A DNA stretch of 64,000 bases. Origin: Sphingomonas canadensis (GTDB taxonomy: Bacteria > Pseudomonadota > Alphaproteobacteria > Sphingomonadales > Sphingomonadaceae). Of this stretch, positions 32,504 to 43,116 are shown one piece after another. The notes beneath the pieces are model-generated. The model worked only from the letters and a program-made list of their open reading frames with translations. It was not told the origin of the DNA and ran no database searches. Made by a program: the position numbers and the translations under genes. Location: contig NZ_JAPDRA010000005.1 of NCBI RefSeq assembly GCF_026013525.1, forward strand, positions 210,333-274,332, read 5' to 3'. The first letter of the stretch is position 1. Each line of letters opens with the position of its first letter.

Positions 32504-33382
32504 ATGTTCTCCGGCTCGATTCCCGCGCTCGTCACGCCCTTCCGCAACGGCGATTTCGCCGAGGCCGATTTCCGCGATTTCGTGGAATGGCAGATCGCGG
32601 AGGGATCGGCAGCGCTCGTCCCCTGCGGCACCACCGGAGAGGCGGCGACGATGACCTTCGCCGAACATTTCGAGGTGGTGCGCGTGTGCGCCGATCAGGC
32701 GCGCGGCCGCGTGCCCGTGATCGCGGGCGCGGGTTCGAACGACACGCGCGTCGCGATCGGCAACGTCAAGGCGGCGAAGGCCGCGGGCGCCGATGCGGTG
32801 CTGATGGTCCCGCCCTATTACAACCGCCCCAGCCAGGAGGGCATCTTTCGCCATTTCGAGGCGGTTCAGGCCGAATGCGAGCTGCCGATCATACTCTACA
32901 ACGTGCCCGGCCGCACCGTGACGGACATCCAGCCGGCCACCATGGCGCGGATCGTGAAGGCCTTTCCGGGCAAGTTCGCGGGCGTGAAGGACGCCACCGG
33001 CAGCCTGGGCCGCGTGACCGAACAGCGCAGCGGATGCGGCGCGGACTTCGCCCAGCTTTCGGGCAATGACGAGACGGCGCTGGCGTTCAACGCGATGGGC
33101 GGGGTGGGGTGCATCTCGGTCTCCGCCAATGTCGCGCCGCGGCTGTGCGCCGATTTCCAGGCCGCCTGGGCCGCGGGCGACACCGCCAAGGCGCTGGAAC
33201 TGCACGACCGGCTCTATCCGCTGCACATCGCGATGTTCACCGATGCCTCGCCGGGGCCGGTGAAATATGCGGTGGCGAAGCTGCGTCCCGGCTTCCCCGG
33301 CGAACTGCGCTTGCCAATGACTCCCGCAAGCGAGGCGAGCCGCGCCGCCGTGGACGCGGCTATGGCGCACGCGGGAATCTGA
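32504..33382 (+). CDS. dapA: 4-Hydroxy-tetrahydrodipicolinate synthase
   Basis: A 292-residue aldolase of the lysine/diaminopimelate pathway, joining pyruvate with aspartate semialdehyde. The Schiff-base Lys is K162 (GVKDATG), the catalytic Tyr is Y132 (ILYNVPGRT) and the pyruvate-binding motif is CGTTGEAAT. The length is normal. The ATG at 32504 is chosen because the longer open frame overlaps the divergent slt start. Confidence 0.97.
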   Translation: MFSGSIPALVTPFRNGDFAEADFRDFVEWQIAEGSAALVPCGTTGEAATMTFAEHFEVVRVCADQARGRVPVIAGAGSNDTRVAIGNVKAAKAAGADAVLMVPPYYNRPSQEGIFRHFEAVQAECELPIILYNVPGRTVTDIQPATMARIVKAFPGKFAGVKDATGSLGRVTEQRSGCGADFAQLSGNDETALAFNAMGGVGCISVSANVAPRLCADFQAAWAAGDTAKALELHDRLYPLHIAMFTDASPGPVKYAVAKLRPGFPGELRLPMTPASEASRAAVDAAMAHAGI

Positions 33383-33452
33383 GTTAGGCCGGTGCGACGT
33401 GGGTGCGCTGGGCTTCCCCTCGCGCCCGTCACGTCCTACATGCGCCACCCTT

Positions 33453-33935
33453 ATGGCCCGCCCGCGTCCCGCCACCTTCGACAAGAAGAAGACTGTCGCC
33501 GAGAACCGGCGCGCGCGCTTCGACTATTTCATCGAGGATACCTATGAGGCCGGCATCGCGCTGACCGGGACCGAGGTGAAGTCGCTGCGCTTCGGCGAGG
33601 GATCGATCGCGGAGGCCTATGCCGATGTCACGGGCGAGGAGGTGTGGCTGATCAACGCCAACATCCCCGAGTTCAGCCATGGCAATCGCCACAACCACGA
33701 TCCCAAGCGCCAGCGCAAGCTGTTGCTGCACGAGCGCGAGATCAACAAGCTCCACGGCGCGGTCGCGCGCGAGGGGATGACGCTGGTGCCGCTCAGCATC
33801 TATTTCAACAGCCGCGGCCGGGCGAAGGTGGAACTGGCGCTGGCCAAGGGCAAGAAGGCCCACGACAAGCGCGACACGATCAAGGAACGCGACTGGAAGC
33901 GCGACCAGCAGCGCATCCTGCGCCAGCACGGCTGA
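33453..33935 (+). CDS. smpB: SsrA-binding protein SmpB
   Basis: A 160-residue RNA-binding protein that brings tmRNA to stalled ribosomes (trans-translation). Visible are [29 protein letters not shown], and the C-terminal tail [20 protein letters not shown], which inserts in the mRNA channel. The order dapA-smpB is common in alphaproteobacteria. The tmRNA gene is not in this window. Confidence 0.97.
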   Translation: MARPRPATFDKKKTVAENRRARFDYFIEDTYEAGIALTGTEVKSLRFGEGSIAEAYADVTGEEVWLINANIPEFSHGNRHNHDPKRQRKLLLHEREINKLHGAVAREGMTLVPLSIYFNSRGRAKVELALAKGKKAHDKRDTIKERDWKRDQQRILRQHG

Positions 33936-34069
33936 GGCCGCCGGCGCGTCCCCGGCCGGGGGGTGCGGAAGGGCACATCCCGAAAACTGCGAATTGGTCA
34001 CCATATTTGCCAGATTATTGCGTCTGACCGGCCATTTACGGCAAAATCCGGCTCGCCATGGCGGCATGA

Positions 34070-34097
34070 TTGACTAGGCGTCTTGGCCCGATAATAC
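34070..34097 (+). promoter_or_regulatory. Possible promoter of the M13 peptidase gene
   Basis: TTGACT (34070-34075) and TAATAC (34092-34097) are 16 bases apart, giving a leader of about 30 bases before the ATG with AGGGGAC as ribosome binding site. Confidence 0.4.
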
Positions 34098-34128
34098 GGC
34101 GCCATCCTAACGCTTAGGGGACACCTCA

Positions 34129-36216
34129 ATGCGTCGCATCGTGCTTATCGCCACTACGGCTCTCGCCGCTCCCGCCTTCCTCGCGTCCTGCGCCTCCAAG
34201 GACACCGCCGCCCCGGCCACGGTTGCCGAAGCTCCACCGCCCGCGCCCGTCGCGCCGCCCGCGCCGCCGAAGCCGCGCCCCCAACTCGGCAGCTTCGGCT
34301 TCGACGCCGCCGGCATGGACGCCAGCATCGCGCCCGGCAACGACTTCTACGGTTTCGCCAACGGCACCTGGCTGAAGAACACGCCGATCCCCGCGGACAA
34401 GTCGAACTACGGCATGTTCACCGCGCTCGACGATCTGTCGAAGGATCGCGTGCGCGGCATCATCGAGGGCCTGAAGGGCGATCCGAGCAACAAGATCGGC
34501 ATGGCCTATGCCAGCTATCTCGATACCGCGACGGTGGAGGCCAAGGGCCTGGCGCCGATCCAGCCCTGGCTGGACAAGGTGCGCGCGATCAAGACCAAGA
34601 AGGACTATCTCGCGATGGTCGTCGAGGGCGGCAAGATCGGCGTCCGCGGCCCCGTGGGCGGCTATGTCGGCCAGGACGACAAGATCCCCGAAAACTATAT
34701 CCTCACGATGGGCCAGGGCGGCACCGGCATGCCGGACCGCGACATGTACCTGGTCGACAACGACAAGATGAAGAAGGTGCGTGCGGCCTATGTCGCGCAT
34801 CTCGCCAACCTGCTGAAGCTGGCGGGCGAAAAGGACGCGGACAAGCGCGCCGCAGCGATCATGGCGCTGGAGACCAAGATCGCCAAGGTGCAGTGGACCC
34901 GCGAGGATTCGTCCGACGCCGCCAAGACCTACAACAAGTTCACCGTGGCCCAGACCGCCAAGCTGTCGAGCGCCACGCTCGACCTGCCGGCGATGCTGAA
35001 GGCGACCAGCCCGAAGATCACCGAGGTGCTGATCAACCAGCCGACCGCGTTCAAGGGCATCGCGGGCATTCTCGACAAGACGCCGATGGCGGTGCTGAAG
35101 GACCAGATGCTGGTCCGCAGCCTGGACGGCCTGTCGAACTTCCTGCCCGATGCGGTGGCGAACGAGACCTTCGCCTTCTTCGGCACCATGCTCCAGGGTA
35201 CGCCGCAGCGCGAGGAGCGCTGGAAGCGCGGCGTGGGCTTCGTCGAGGGAACGCTGGGCGAAGAGGTCGGCAAGGAATATGCCGCCCGCTATTTCCCGCC
35301 CGAGTATAAGGAGAAGATGAACGAGCTCGTGAAGAACGTGCTCGACGCGATGGGCCGCCGCATCGACGGGCTCTCCTGGATGCAGCCGCAGACCAAGGAA
35401 CGGGCGAAGGCGAAGCTCAAGAACTTCACCGTCAAGGTCGGCTATCCGGACCGCTGGCGTGACTATTCGGGGCTTGAGATCAAGGCCGACGACCTGTTCG
35501 GCAACGCGATCCGTTCCAACCAGTTCGATTACGAATATGAGCTGGGCAAGCTGGGCGGGCCGGTGCGCCGCTGGGAATGGGGCATGCTGCCCCAGACCGT
35601 GAACGCCTATGCCAATTTCGGCATGATGGAGGTGGTGTTCCCGGCCGCGATCCTGCAGCCGCCGTTCTTCGATCCCAACGCCGATCCGGCGGTGAACTAT
35701 GGCGGCATCGGCGCGGTGATCGGGCACGAGATCAGCCACCATTTCGACGACCAAGGCGCCAAGTACAACGAGAAGGGCGAGCTTTCCGACTGGTGGACGC
35801 CCGAGGACGTCAAGGCGTTCGGCGAGGCCACCAAGGCGCTGGTCGCGCAGTATGACGCCTATGAGCCGCTGCCGGGCGAGCATGTGAAGGGCGAGTTCAC
35901 GCTGGGCGAGAACATCGGCGACCTGGCCGGCCTGACCATCGCCTATGACGCCTACAAGCATTCGTTGGGCGGCCAGACGGCGCCGGTGATCGACGGCTAT
36001 TCGGGCGACCAGCGCTTCTTCCTGGGCTGGGCGCAGGTGTGGCGCCGCAACTATCGCGACGCGAACCTGAGCGGACGGCTGCTGACCGATCCGCACAGCC
36101 CGTCGCAGTATCGCGCCTGGGTCGTGCGCAACCTGGACGCCTGGTACGACGCCTTCGCGCCCGAGCCGGGCCAGGCGATGTTCCTGGCACCGGCGCAGCG
36201 CGTCCGCATCTGGTGA
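34129..36216 (+). CDS. M13-family zinc metallopeptidase (PepO/neprilysin-like), lipoprotein
   Basis: A 695-residue peptidase. The signal sequence ends in a lipobox (FLASC, Cys22), so it is probably a membrane-anchored periplasmic lipoprotein. A Pro/Ala spacer leads to the M13 N-terminal domain (GNDFYGFANGTWLKNTPIP). The active site is HEISHHF at about residue 533 with ENIGDLAG supplying the third zinc ligand, and VNAYANFGMMEVVFPAAIL matches the substrate-binding segment. It degrades oligopeptides. A promoter and clear ribosome binding site precede it. Confidence 0.94.
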   Translation: MRRIVLIATTALAAPAFLASCASKDTAAPATVAEAPPPAPVAPPAPPKPRPQLGSFGFDAAGMDASIAPGNDFYGFANGTWLKNTPIPADKSNYGMFTALDDLSKDRVRGIIEGLKGDPSNKIGMAYASYLDTATVEAKGLAPIQPWLDKVRAIKTKKDYLAMVVEGGKIGVRGPVGGYVGQDDKIPENYILTMGQGGTGMPDRDMYLVDNDKMKKVRAAYVAHLANLLKLAGEKDADKRAAAIMALETKIAKVQWTREDSSDAAKTYNKFTVAQTAKLSSATLDLPAMLKATSPKITEVLINQPTAFKGIAGILDKTPMAVLKDQMLVRSLDGLSNFLPDAVANETFAFFGTMLQGTPQREERWKRGVGFVEGTLGEEVGKEYAARYFPPEYKEKMNELVKNVLDAMGRRIDGLSWMQPQTKERAKAKLKNFTVKVGYPDRWRDYSGLEIKADDLFGNAIRSNQFDYEYELGKLGGPVRRWEWGMLPQTVNAYANFGMMEVVFPAAILQPPFFDPNADPAVNYGGIGAVIGHEISHHFDDQGAKYNEKGELSDWWTPEDVKAFGEATKALVAQYDAYEPLPGEHVKGEFTLGENIGDLAGLTIAYDAYKHSLGGQTAPVIDGYSGDQRFFLGWAQVWRRNYRDANLSGRLLTDPHSPSQYRAWVVRNLDAWYDAFAPEPGQAMFLAPAQRVRIW

Positions 36217-36249
36217 TCTGAACGGCTTCCGTTCGCGGTAAGCAATCGG

Positions 36250-36287
36250 GAGGGGCGCGTCCGGCCGGGCGTGCCCCTCTTGCTTTC
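36250..36287 (+). terminator. Rho-independent terminator after the M13 peptidase gene
   Basis: A stem GAGGGGC...GCCCCTC of seven strong pairs, extended by three weaker ones, followed by TTGCTTT. It lies 34 bases after the stop codon. Confidence 0.75.
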
Positions 36288-36365
36288 CGGAACGAGCCGG
36301 CGCGGCCGGTCGGATTATCCCACGCGAATGCTTGACCCCTCCCGCGCCCCGCCGCACAGGAACGC

Positions 36366-38753
36366 ATGGCCACGATCCCCGCACGGCAAAACGCCAGCAT
36401 GCTGCCGCTCTTCGCCGCGGTGCTGGCTGGGTTCGCCGCGGGCGCGCTGATCCTCGTCACGCTGGGCGAGCGCGCGATCGCGGTCGGCTTCGTTTCGATG
36501 GGGCTGGTCGCCGCCGGCGCGGCCTTTGCGCTGCGGCGCAGGTCCGCCGCCGTGGCACAGGATGCGCCCGCGACTGACTGGGCCGTTGCCCATGCGCTCG
36601 CCCAGGCCAGCGACGACGCGCTGGCGGTAACCGATCGCGCCGGGCGGCTGATCTGCGCCAACAACCGCTATGAGGCGCTGTTCGCCGGCTTCCCGACGCC
36701 GCCGGGCCTGCCTGTGAGCGAATCGGCGGTGGCGGCGCTGGGCGATGCCGGCCGCGCCGCCTGGCGCGACGGCGAGGGGCGGTGCGACGGCGTCCAGGTG
36801 TTCGGCGCGTCGGTTTCCGCGCGCGTGCGCCGGGTGGGCGAGGATACGCTGGTGTGGCGCTTCATCGGCGTGCAGGCGCTGGATCTGGCGGCACAGGTGC
36901 AGGCGCTGATCGCCGGGCATACCGGTGATCGCATGGGCGCGGCGGGCATCATGACCGTACTGGTGTCGCCGGAGGGGCGCATCCGATCGGCCAACCGCGT
37001 GTTCCGGCTGCGCGCGATGGGCAATGCCGAATCGCTGATCGAGGGCCGCGATTTCGCGCGGTTCCTGGTCACCGATTCGCTGGGCCTCGTCCATTTCGAG
37101 CGCGAGGGGATCGAGGGGACGCCGCTGCGGGTGCTGCAGATCCCGTTCCTCGACGGTGAAGACGCGCCGATGCTGGTCGCGCTGCTCGACGAGGAGGCGG
37201 ACACCGTTCCCACGCCCGCGATCGGCGCGAGCGCGACGGCGCATGTCCGCTCGCTGATATCGCTGCTGCCGGCGGGCATGGCGCTGGTCGATCGCGACGG
37301 GCGCTTCGTCCATATGAACGACGCCTTCGTGCGCGGTGCGCGGATCAACGCCGCCGCGCCGCCGCTCTATCCGATCGACCTGGTGGTGCGCGAGGACAAG
37401 GGCGCTCTGGCCGATGCCGTGCGCCGCTTCGCCACCGGCAGCCCGCAATCGGCGGAGATGACGGTGCGCTTCGTCGACGCGCCCGAGGAGCCGGTGGCGA
37501 TCACCATCGCCGGCGCGCGCGGGCTGGGCGAGGCGGCGGTGCTGATCAGCCTGAAGGATTCGGGCGAGGAATCGAAGCTGAAGCGCCAGGTGGCCCAGGC
37601 GACCAAGATGCAGGCTGTGGGCCAGCTCGCGGGCGGCGTGGCGCATGATTTCAACAACATCCTGACCGCGATCATCGGCCATTGCGATCTGATGCTGATG
37701 CGCCATTCGCCCGGCGACAGCGATTATGACGACATCCAGCAGATCCGCGCCAATTCCAATCGCGCGGCCAGCCTGACGCGCCAGCTCCTCGCCTTCTCGC
37801 GCCAGCAGACGCTTCGGCCGCAGGTGCTCCAGCTTCCGGACGTGATCTCGGAGGTGTCGAACCTGCTCCGCCGCCTGCTGGGCGAGACGGTTACGCTGGA
37901 GGTGCATCACGGCCGCAACCTGGGGCCGGTGCGCGCCGATCCTGGCCAGCTCGAGCAGGTGGTGGTCAACCTGGCGGTCAACGCGCGCGATGCGATGCTG
38001 GCGGCCAACCCCAGCGGCGGCGGCGTGCTGACCATCGAGACCATGTCCGTCCCCGCCAGCGAGGTGCGCGCGATGGACGAGGACGTGCTCCCCGTGGGCG
38101 ACTATACGGCGCTGCGCATCTCCGACACCGGCACCGGCATCCCGCCCGAGGTGCTGCCCAAGATCTTCGAGCCCTTCTTCACCACCAAGGAGGTGGGCAA
38201 GGGCACGGGGCTGGGCCTTTCCACCGTCTATGGCATCATCAAGCAATCGGGCGGGTTCATCTTCGCGGAGAGCGAGCCGGGGAAGGGGGCGGCCTTTACC
38301 ATCTATCTCCCCGTCCACGCCGCGGCCGAGGAGACCACCGCGGCCAAGGGCCCGTTGCCCGTCAAGGAAAAGCCGGCCGACCTGTGGGGCACCGGCACCG
38401 TGCTGATCGTCGAGGACGAGGACATGGTGCGCGCGATCGCCGAGCGGGCGCTCAGCCGCCAGGGCTATACCGTGCTCACCGCCGAGAATGGCGAGGCGGC
38501 GCTGGAGCTGCTGGAGGCGGCGGAGCGCCCGGACCTGCTGGTCTCGGACGTGGTGATGCCGGTGATGGACGGCCCCAGCATGGCGCGCAAGGTGCGGGCG
38601 CGCTATCCCGATCTGCCGATCCTGTTCATGTCGGGCTATGCCGAGGAACAGCTCCGCAAGTCGATCGACCTGGAGAATGTCTCCTTCCTGCCCAAGCCCT
38701 TTTCGGTGCAGCAGCTCGCCGAAGCGGTCCGCGACGTGCTTAACGCCGAATAA
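36366..38753 (+). CDS. cckA: Hybrid sensor histidine kinase CckA-type (cell-cycle kinase)
   Basis: A 795-residue protein. Two membrane helices lie at about residues 12-55. PAS-like domains follow, including [16 protein letters not shown] and a second at about 298-390. The HisKA domain carries phospho-acceptor H427 ([17 protein letters not shown]); the HATPase domain has [15 protein letters not shown] and [14 protein letters not shown]-terminal receiver domain has phospho-acceptor D728 ([13 protein letters not shown]). The H-box and architecture match CckA of Caulobacter, which phosphorylates CtrA and CpdR through ChpT. A one-domain regulator follows 38 bases later. Confidence 0.9.
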   Translation: MATIPARQNASMLPLFAAVLAGFAAGALILVTLGERAIAVGFVSMGLVAAGAAFALRRRSAAVAQDAPATDWAVAHALAQASDDALAVTDRAGRLICANNRYEALFAGFPTPPGLPVSESAVAALGDAGRAAWRDGEGRCDGVQVFGASVSARVRRVGEDTLVWRFIGVQALDLAAQVQALIAGHTGDRMGAAGIMTVLVSPEGRIRSANRVFRLRAMGNAESLIEGRDFARFLVTDSLGLVHFEREGIEGTPLRVLQIPFLDGEDAPMLVALLDEEADTVPTPAIGASATAHVRSLISLLPAGMALVDRDGRFVHMNDAFVRGARINAAAPPLYPIDLVVREDKGALADAVRRFATGSPQSAEMTVRFVDAPEEPVAITIAGARGLGEAAVLISLKDSGEESKLKRQVAQATKMQAVGQLAGGVAHDFNNILTAIIGHCDLMLMRHSPGDSDYDDIQQIRANSNRAASLTRQLLAFSRQQTLRPQVLQLPDVISEVSNLLRRLLGETVTLEVHHGRNLGPVRADPGQLEQVVVNLAVNARDAMLAANPSGGGVLTIETMSVPASEVRAMDEDVLPVGDYTALRISDTGTGIPPEVLPKIFEPFFTTKEVGKGTGLGLSTVYGIIKQSGGFIFAESEPGKGAAFTIYLPVHAAAEETTAAKGPLPVKEKPADLWGTGTVLIVEDEDMVRAIAERALSRQGYTVLTAENGEAALELLEAAERPDLLVSDVVMPVMDGPSMARKVRARYPDLPILFMSGYAEEQLRKSIDLENVSFLPKPFSVQQLAEAVRDVLNAE

Positions 38754-38791
38754 AGCTTGTCGTACAGCAACTTGTCTGCAAGATCGGGTGC

Positions 38792-39139
38792 GTGAGCGGG
38801 CCAAGGCGCATTTTGATCGTCGAAGACGAGCCGTTGATCGCGATGATGCTGGAAGACATCCTCGCGACGCTGGATCGTGAGGTGGCGGGCGTGCTGGATT
38901 CGGTTCCCGCGGCGCTGGCGCGTATTGCCGAGGGCGGGATCGACGCCGCGATCCTGGACGTCCATCTGCGCGGCCATACCTGCTGGCCCGTCGCCGATGC
39001 GCTGGCGGAACGGGGCATCCCCTTCGTGATCGCGAGCGGCGGGGGAGAACGGGTCCCCGATCCCCATGGCGCCAGGCCGGTGCTCGCCAAGCCGTTCACG
39101 GTAGACGGCGTCCGCAGCCGGCTCGACGCGCTGGCCTGA
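38792..39139 (+). CDS. Single-domain response regulator
   Basis: A 115-residue receiver domain without output region. The acidic pocket is in ILIVEDEPLIAMMLEDIL and the phospho-acceptor is D56 (AAILDVHLRG); the switch Lys is in LAKPF. Such proteins act as phosphorelay intermediates or feedback partners. It lies 38 bases after cckA on the same strand, so it may receive phosphate from CckA or another kinase. Start is a GTG at 38792. Confidence 0.88.
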   Translation: MSGPRRILIVEDEPLIAMMLEDILATLDREVAGVLDSVPAALARIAEGGIDAAILDVHLRGHTCWPVADALAERGIPFVIASGGGERVPDPHGARPVLAKPFTVDGVRSRLDALA

Positions 39140-39160
39140 CCATTCCCCCGGCGGCAGCGC

Positions 39161-39532
39161 TCAGGCGGCGGGCAGGGCGTTCAGCCAGGCGCGCGCGGCG
39201 TCCATCGAATTGAACAGCTCGGTGCGTTCCCAGCCCGCCAGCAGCCGGCGGGCCTGGAGCAGCGGCAGGCTGGCGCCCACCACCACGGCGACGCGATCGT
39301 TCGCGCCGGTGGCCACGCGATCGAGGCGCTGCAGGCTGTCCGCGGTCGCCTGCGGCTGCACCGATGCCTGGGTGGCGTTGAACAGCAGCTTGAGCCGCCC
39401 CGCCTGCACGCGGGCACGCGCCGCCTCACGCGCCAGGTCCTCGCGATAGCGCGTCACCGTCTCGGTGGTCCAAAGCCCGGCCGCGCGGACTTCCAGGATA
39501 CCCTCGGTGATGTGGAAACGAAAATCGTACAT
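39161..39532 (-). CDS. STAS/SpoIIAA-like domain protein
   Basis: A 123-residue protein with the alternating strand-helix pattern of STAS/SpoIIAA-like folds (FRFHITEGILEVRAAGLWTTE, then KLLFNATQASV and VAVVVGASLPLLQARRLL). No serine phosphorylation site of anti-anti-sigma type is clear, so the function is uncertain. It is convergent with the response regulator. Confidence 0.6.
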   Translation of the reverse strand: MYDFRFHITEGILEVRAAGLWTTETVTRYREDLAREAARARVQAGRLKLLFNATQASVQPQATADSLQRLDRVATGANDRVAVVVGASLPLLQARRLLAGWERTELFNSMDAARAWLNALPAA

Positions 39533-39640
39533 GAGCTTCCCCGCCCCAGGTTGACGATCGCCATGCCCGATCGCGCGGGCTTGAGAAATTTCGTTCGATT
39601 ACGGATTGTTCCGGTAACGATCCGGCAACGCATCGGGCGT

Positions 39641-39670
39641 GTTCCGCATGTGTTGGTTCGCCTCTTGTTC
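39641..39670 (+). promoter_or_regulatory. Tandem LexA (SOS) boxes before recA
   Basis: A perfect alphaproteobacterial SOS box, GTTC-N7-GTTC, is at 39656-39670. Directly upstream, 39641-39655 is GTTC-N7-GTTG, a one-mismatch copy in exact 15-base register. LexA would repress recA here until DNA damage. Confidence 0.85.
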
Positions 39671-39745
39671 TTCGGGAACAAATGAGATACACAGCCTTCG
39701 AACGGAACGGGTGTATGGACATCCGCAAGCGGCGAGGGCATCGGC

Positions 39746-40825
39746 ATGGCGGCTTCTCTCAAGGTGATCGACAACAAGATGGCAGCTCCCTCCAACGACC
39801 GGCAAAAGGCGCTCGACGCAGCCCTCGCGCAGATCGACCGCGCTTTCGGCAAGGGCAGCGCGATGCGCCTCGGCTCGAAGGAGGCGATGCAGGTGGAGGC
39901 GATCTCCACGGGCTCGCTGGGGCTCGACATCGCGCTCGGCGTCGGCGGGCTGCCGCGCGGCCGCGTGATCGAGGTCTATGGGCCGGAAAGCTCGGGCAAG
40001 ACCACGCTCGCGCTCCATGTCATCGCCGAGGCGCAGAAGAACGGCGGCACCGCGGCCTTTGTCGACGCGGAACATGCGCTCGATCCGGTCTATGCCCGCA
40101 AGCTGGGCGTCAACATCGACGAGCTGATCGTGTCGCAGCCCGATACGGGCGAGCAGGCGCTGGAGATCACCGATACGCTGGTGCGTTCGAACGCGATCGA
40201 CGTGCTGGTGGTCGATTCGGTCGCCGCGCTGGTCCCCCGCGCCGAGATCGAGGGCGAGATGGGCGACAGCCATGTCGGCCTCCAGGCGCGGCTGATGTCG
40301 CAATCGCTGCGCAAGCTGACCGGATCGATCAGCCGCTCGCGCTGCATGGTGATCTTCATCAACCAGCTCCGCATGAAGATCGGCGTGATGTACGGCAATC
40401 CGGAGACGACGACCGGCGGCAACGCGCTGAAGTTCTACGCCTCGGTCCGCCTCGACATCCGCCGCACCGGCCAGATCAAGGATCGCGACGACATCGTCGG
40501 CAACACCACGCGCGTGAAGGTGGTGAAGAACAAGGTGGCGCCGCCGTTCAAGCAGGTCGAGTTCGACATCATGTACGGCGAGGGCATCTCCAAGATCGGC
40601 GAGATCCTCGATCTGGGCGTCAAGGCCGGGCTGGTCGAGAAATCGGGCGCGTGGTTCAGCTACGACAGCGTCCGCATCGGCCAGGGGCGCGAAAACGCCA
40701 AGACCTTCCTCAAGGAGAATCCGGAACTCTGCGAACGGCTGGAGGCTGCGATCCGCGGCCGCACCGCGCAGGTGGCGGAAGAGATGATGGTCGGTCCCGA
40801 TGCCGCGGACGGCGACGATCTCTGA
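39746..40825 (+). CDS. recA: Recombinase RecA
   Basis: A 359-residue recombinase for homologous repair and LexA cleavage. Walker A GPESSGKT is at about residues 70-77, and the DNA-binding loops include [16 protein letters not shown] and [36 protein letters not shown]. The C-terminus is acidic and short. The ATG at 39746 is used; SOS boxes lie about 75 bases upstream, and a terminator follows the gene. Confidence 0.99.
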   Translation: MAASLKVIDNKMAAPSNDRQKALDAALAQIDRAFGKGSAMRLGSKEAMQVEAISTGSLGLDIALGVGGLPRGRVIEVYGPESSGKTTLALHVIAEAQKNGGTAAFVDAEHALDPVYARKLGVNIDELIVSQPDTGEQALEITDTLVRSNAIDVLVVDSVAALVPRAEIEGEMGDSHVGLQARLMSQSLRKLTGSISRSRCMVIFINQLRMKIGVMYGNPETTTGGNALKFYASVRLDIRRTGQIKDRDDIVGNTTRVKVVKNKVAPPFKQVEFDIMYGEGISKIGEILDLGVKAGLVEKSGAWFSYDSVRIGQGRENAKTFLKENPELCERLEAAIRGRTAQVAEEMMVGPDAADGDDL

Positions 40826-40914
40826 TCGCCCGGACCGGCTGAGGCGCATTTTCTGAATTTTCGGCCGCGGCCCGGATCGGGGCGGCGCGGTCACGGGACA
40901 CGGCTCCCATCGGG

Positions 40915-40948
40915 AAGGCCCGGTGTGCCATGCGGCGCGCCGGGCCTT
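40915..40948 (+). terminator. Terminator after recA
   Basis: AAGGCCCGG pairs perfectly with CCGGGCCTT across a 16-base loop, ending in TTT. It lies 90 bases after the recA stop. Confidence 0.65.
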
Positions 40949-41128
40949 TCACCTGCCCGCGATCCGCGGGGCGGCCATACGGGGGCGGGGCAGGGCGGGC
41001 GCGCCACGGCGGCCACCCTGCCGCCGGCGCGCGGCCGGGCTAGCGATAGGGCTTGCGGGCCGGGGCGCAGCGGGAGAGGATCGCGCGCAGGAGAGGGGGC
41101 AGGGGCCTCCGCCGGGAGGAGAGCCCGC
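40949..41128. other. GC-rich intergenic DNA between recA and the GST gene
   Basis: With the terminator region, the recA-GST gap is 303 bases. Very GC-rich sequence with no coding pattern; it must contain the GST promoter, but no clear elements can be read. Confidence 0.6.
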
Positions 41129-41752
41129 ATGATCACCGTCCACCATCTCGAGAATTCGCGCTCGCAGCGCGTGCTGTGGCTGCTAGAGGAACTCGGCCTT
41201 CCCTATGAGGTCGTCCACTACAAGCGGAACCGCAAGACGATGCTGGCGCCGTCGGAGCTGCGCCGGGTGCATCCGCTGGGCAAGTCTCCCGTGATCACCG
41301 ACGGGGCGGAGACCATCGCGGAGACCGGCGCGATCATCGAATATCTGGTCGACAAGGCCGATGGCCGCCTGGGCGCGCCGCTCAACCGGGAGGACCGGCT
41401 GCGCTACCGCCATTTCCTCCATTATGCCGAGGGCTCGATGATGCCTCCGCTGCTGCTCAAGCTGGTGCTCTCGCGCGTGCCGCTGTTCGGCAAGTCCGCG
41501 CAGAAGCGGATCCAGCCGATGATCGACGTCCATCTCGATTTCGCCGAGGCGGAGCTGGCCGCGCGCCCGTGGTTCGCGGGCGATGCGTTCACCGCCGCCG
41601 ACGTGATGATGAGCTTCCCGTTGGAGGCCGCCGTGGTCCGCGCCGATGCCGCGCGCGGCCGCCCGCACATCGCCGCCTGGCTGAAGACGATCCATGCGCG
41701 CCCGGCGTGGCAGGCGGCTCTCGCCAAGGGCGGCGCTTATGCCTATGCGTGA
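41129..41752 (+). CDS. Glutathione S-transferase family protein
   Basis: A 207-residue GST. The N-terminal thioredoxin fold has VHHLENSRSQRVLWLLEELGLPYEV with the Ser-type catalytic position, HPLGKSPVITDG with the cis-Pro, and ETGAIIEYL with the Glu-Thr/Ser glutathione motif. The C-terminal helical domain has FTAADVMMSFPL. The substrate cannot be told. GGGAGGAGAG precedes the ATG at good distance. Confidence 0.93.
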   Translation: MITVHHLENSRSQRVLWLLEELGLPYEVVHYKRNRKTMLAPSELRRVHPLGKSPVITDGAETIAETGAIIEYLVDKADGRLGAPLNREDRLRYRHFLHYAEGSMMPPLLLKLVLSRVPLFGKSAQKRIQPMIDVHLDFAEAELAARPWFAGDAFTAADVMMSFPLEAAVVRADAARGRPHIAAWLKTIHARPAWQAALAKGGAYAYA

Positions 41753-41779
41753 CCGCGACCGGACCAACAGGGGGACATG

Positions 41780-43093
41780 ATGGCGGAAGCGCAGGCGGGC
41801 GAACGGCACGAATCGAAGCTGCAATGGCAGATGCTGGCGGGCTTCGCGTTAGGCCTGGCGCTGGGCCTCGTCGTGCATTTCCAGGCCGGCGGCGCCGATT
41901 GGGTGAAGACGGTGACCACCTATGTCACCGGCCCGCTCGGCCAGTTGTTCCTGCGCCTGTTGTTCATGCTGGTGATCCCGCTGCTCTTCTCCGCGTTGGT
42001 GGTGGGCATCGCGGAGATGGGCGAGATCCGCTCGCTCCGCCGCGTCGGCCTGCGCACGCTGCTGCTCACGATCGTGGTCTCGTCGATCGCGGTGCTGATC
42101 AGCATCGGCGTGGTCAACCTGCTCCAGCCGGGCGCCGGCGTTTCGCGCGCCGCGGCGGATGCGATGGTGGCCGATGCCGGCAGCGGCGCCAGCGCGATCC
42201 TGGAGCGCAGCGCCAAGACGCCTTCGGGGGTGGAGGCCCTGCTGGCGATCGTGCCGTCGAACGTGATCAGCGCGATGTCCGCCAACGATATCCTGGCGGT
42301 GATGTTCTTCGCGCTGTTCTTCGGCATCGGCATCATGCTCACCGCCGGGAACCGCCATGTCGAGACGCTGAAATCGGCGATCGAGGGCGTGTTCGAGGTT
42401 TCGATGAAACTGATCGGCCTGGTCATCCGCCTGGCCCCGATCGCGGTGTTCTGCTTCATGTTCAACCTGGCGGCGCTGTTCGGCTGGGAACTGCTGATCT
42501 CGCTGTCGCGCTATGTCGGCGTCGTGCTGCTGGCACTGGGCGCGCAGATGTTCCTCGTCTTCCCGCTGCTGCTGATCCTGTTCGCGCGCCGCAATCCGGT
42601 CACCTTCTTCCGCGAAACCGCGCCGGCAAGCGTGATGGCCTTCTCCACCGCCTCATCGAACGCCACGCTGCCCACCGCGCTGCGCGTCGCCGAATCGCGG
42701 CTGAAGCTGCATCCGCGCGTCTCCCGCTTCGTCCTCACCATCGGCGCGACCGCCAACCAGAACGGCACGGCGATGTTCGAGGGCGTGACCGTGCTCTTCC
42801 TCGCCCAGTTCTTCAGCGTGGAGCTCAGCTTCGTCCAGCAGCTCACGGTGATGGCGGTGTGCATCCTGGGCGGCATCGGCACGGCCGGGGTTCCGGCGGG
42901 ATCGCTGCCGGTGGTGGCGCTGATCCTGGGCATGGTCGGCGTGCCGGTGGAGGGGATCGGGCTGATCCTTGGTGTCGATCGCTTCCTCGACATGTGCCGC
43001 ACCGTGCTGAATGTTATCGGCGATCTCGTGCTCGCCACGGTCGTTTCGGCCGGGGAGCGCGAGCCGGCGGACACCGCCACGGGCGGCGATTGA
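41780..43093 (+). CDS. Dicarboxylate/amino acid:cation symporter (DAACS)
   Basis: A 437-residue transporter with eight helices and two hairpins. Family motifs are the serine-rich hairpin STASSNATLPTAL, the helix-7 motif GATANQNGTAMFEGV (usually NMDGTA), and DRFLDMCRTVLNVIGD in helix 8. It imports C4-dicarboxylates or acidic amino acids with Na+ or H+. The Gln in place of Met and Asn in place of Asp in the NMDGT motif could shift ion coupling. GGGGGA is four bases before the second ATG (41780), preferred over 41777. Confidence 0.92.
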   Translation: MAEAQAGERHESKLQWQMLAGFALGLALGLVVHFQAGGADWVKTVTTYVTGPLGQLFLRLLFMLVIPLLFSALVVGIAEMGEIRSLRRVGLRTLLLTIVVSSIAVLISIGVVNLLQPGAGVSRAAADAMVADAGSGASAILERSAKTPSGVEALLAIVPSNVISAMSANDILAVMFFALFFGIGIMLTAGNRHVETLKSAIEGVFEVSMKLIGLVIRLAPIAVFCFMFNLAALFGWELLISLSRYVGVVLLALGAQMFLVFPLLLILFARRNPVTFFRETAPASVMAFSTASSNATLPTALRVAESRLKLHPRVSRFVLTIGATANQNGTAMFEGVTVLFLAQFFSVELSFVQQLTVMAVCILGGIGTAGVPAGSLPVVALILGMVGVPVEGIGLILGVDRFLDMCRTVLNVIGDLVLATVVSAGEREPADTATGGD

Positions 43094-43116
43094 ACTGAAC
43101 CGCAGGGGAAACGGAA

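Noticed and set aside
36315..38804. Long open frame on the - strand opposite cckA
   Set aside because: Antisense shadow of cckA with no recognisable motif.
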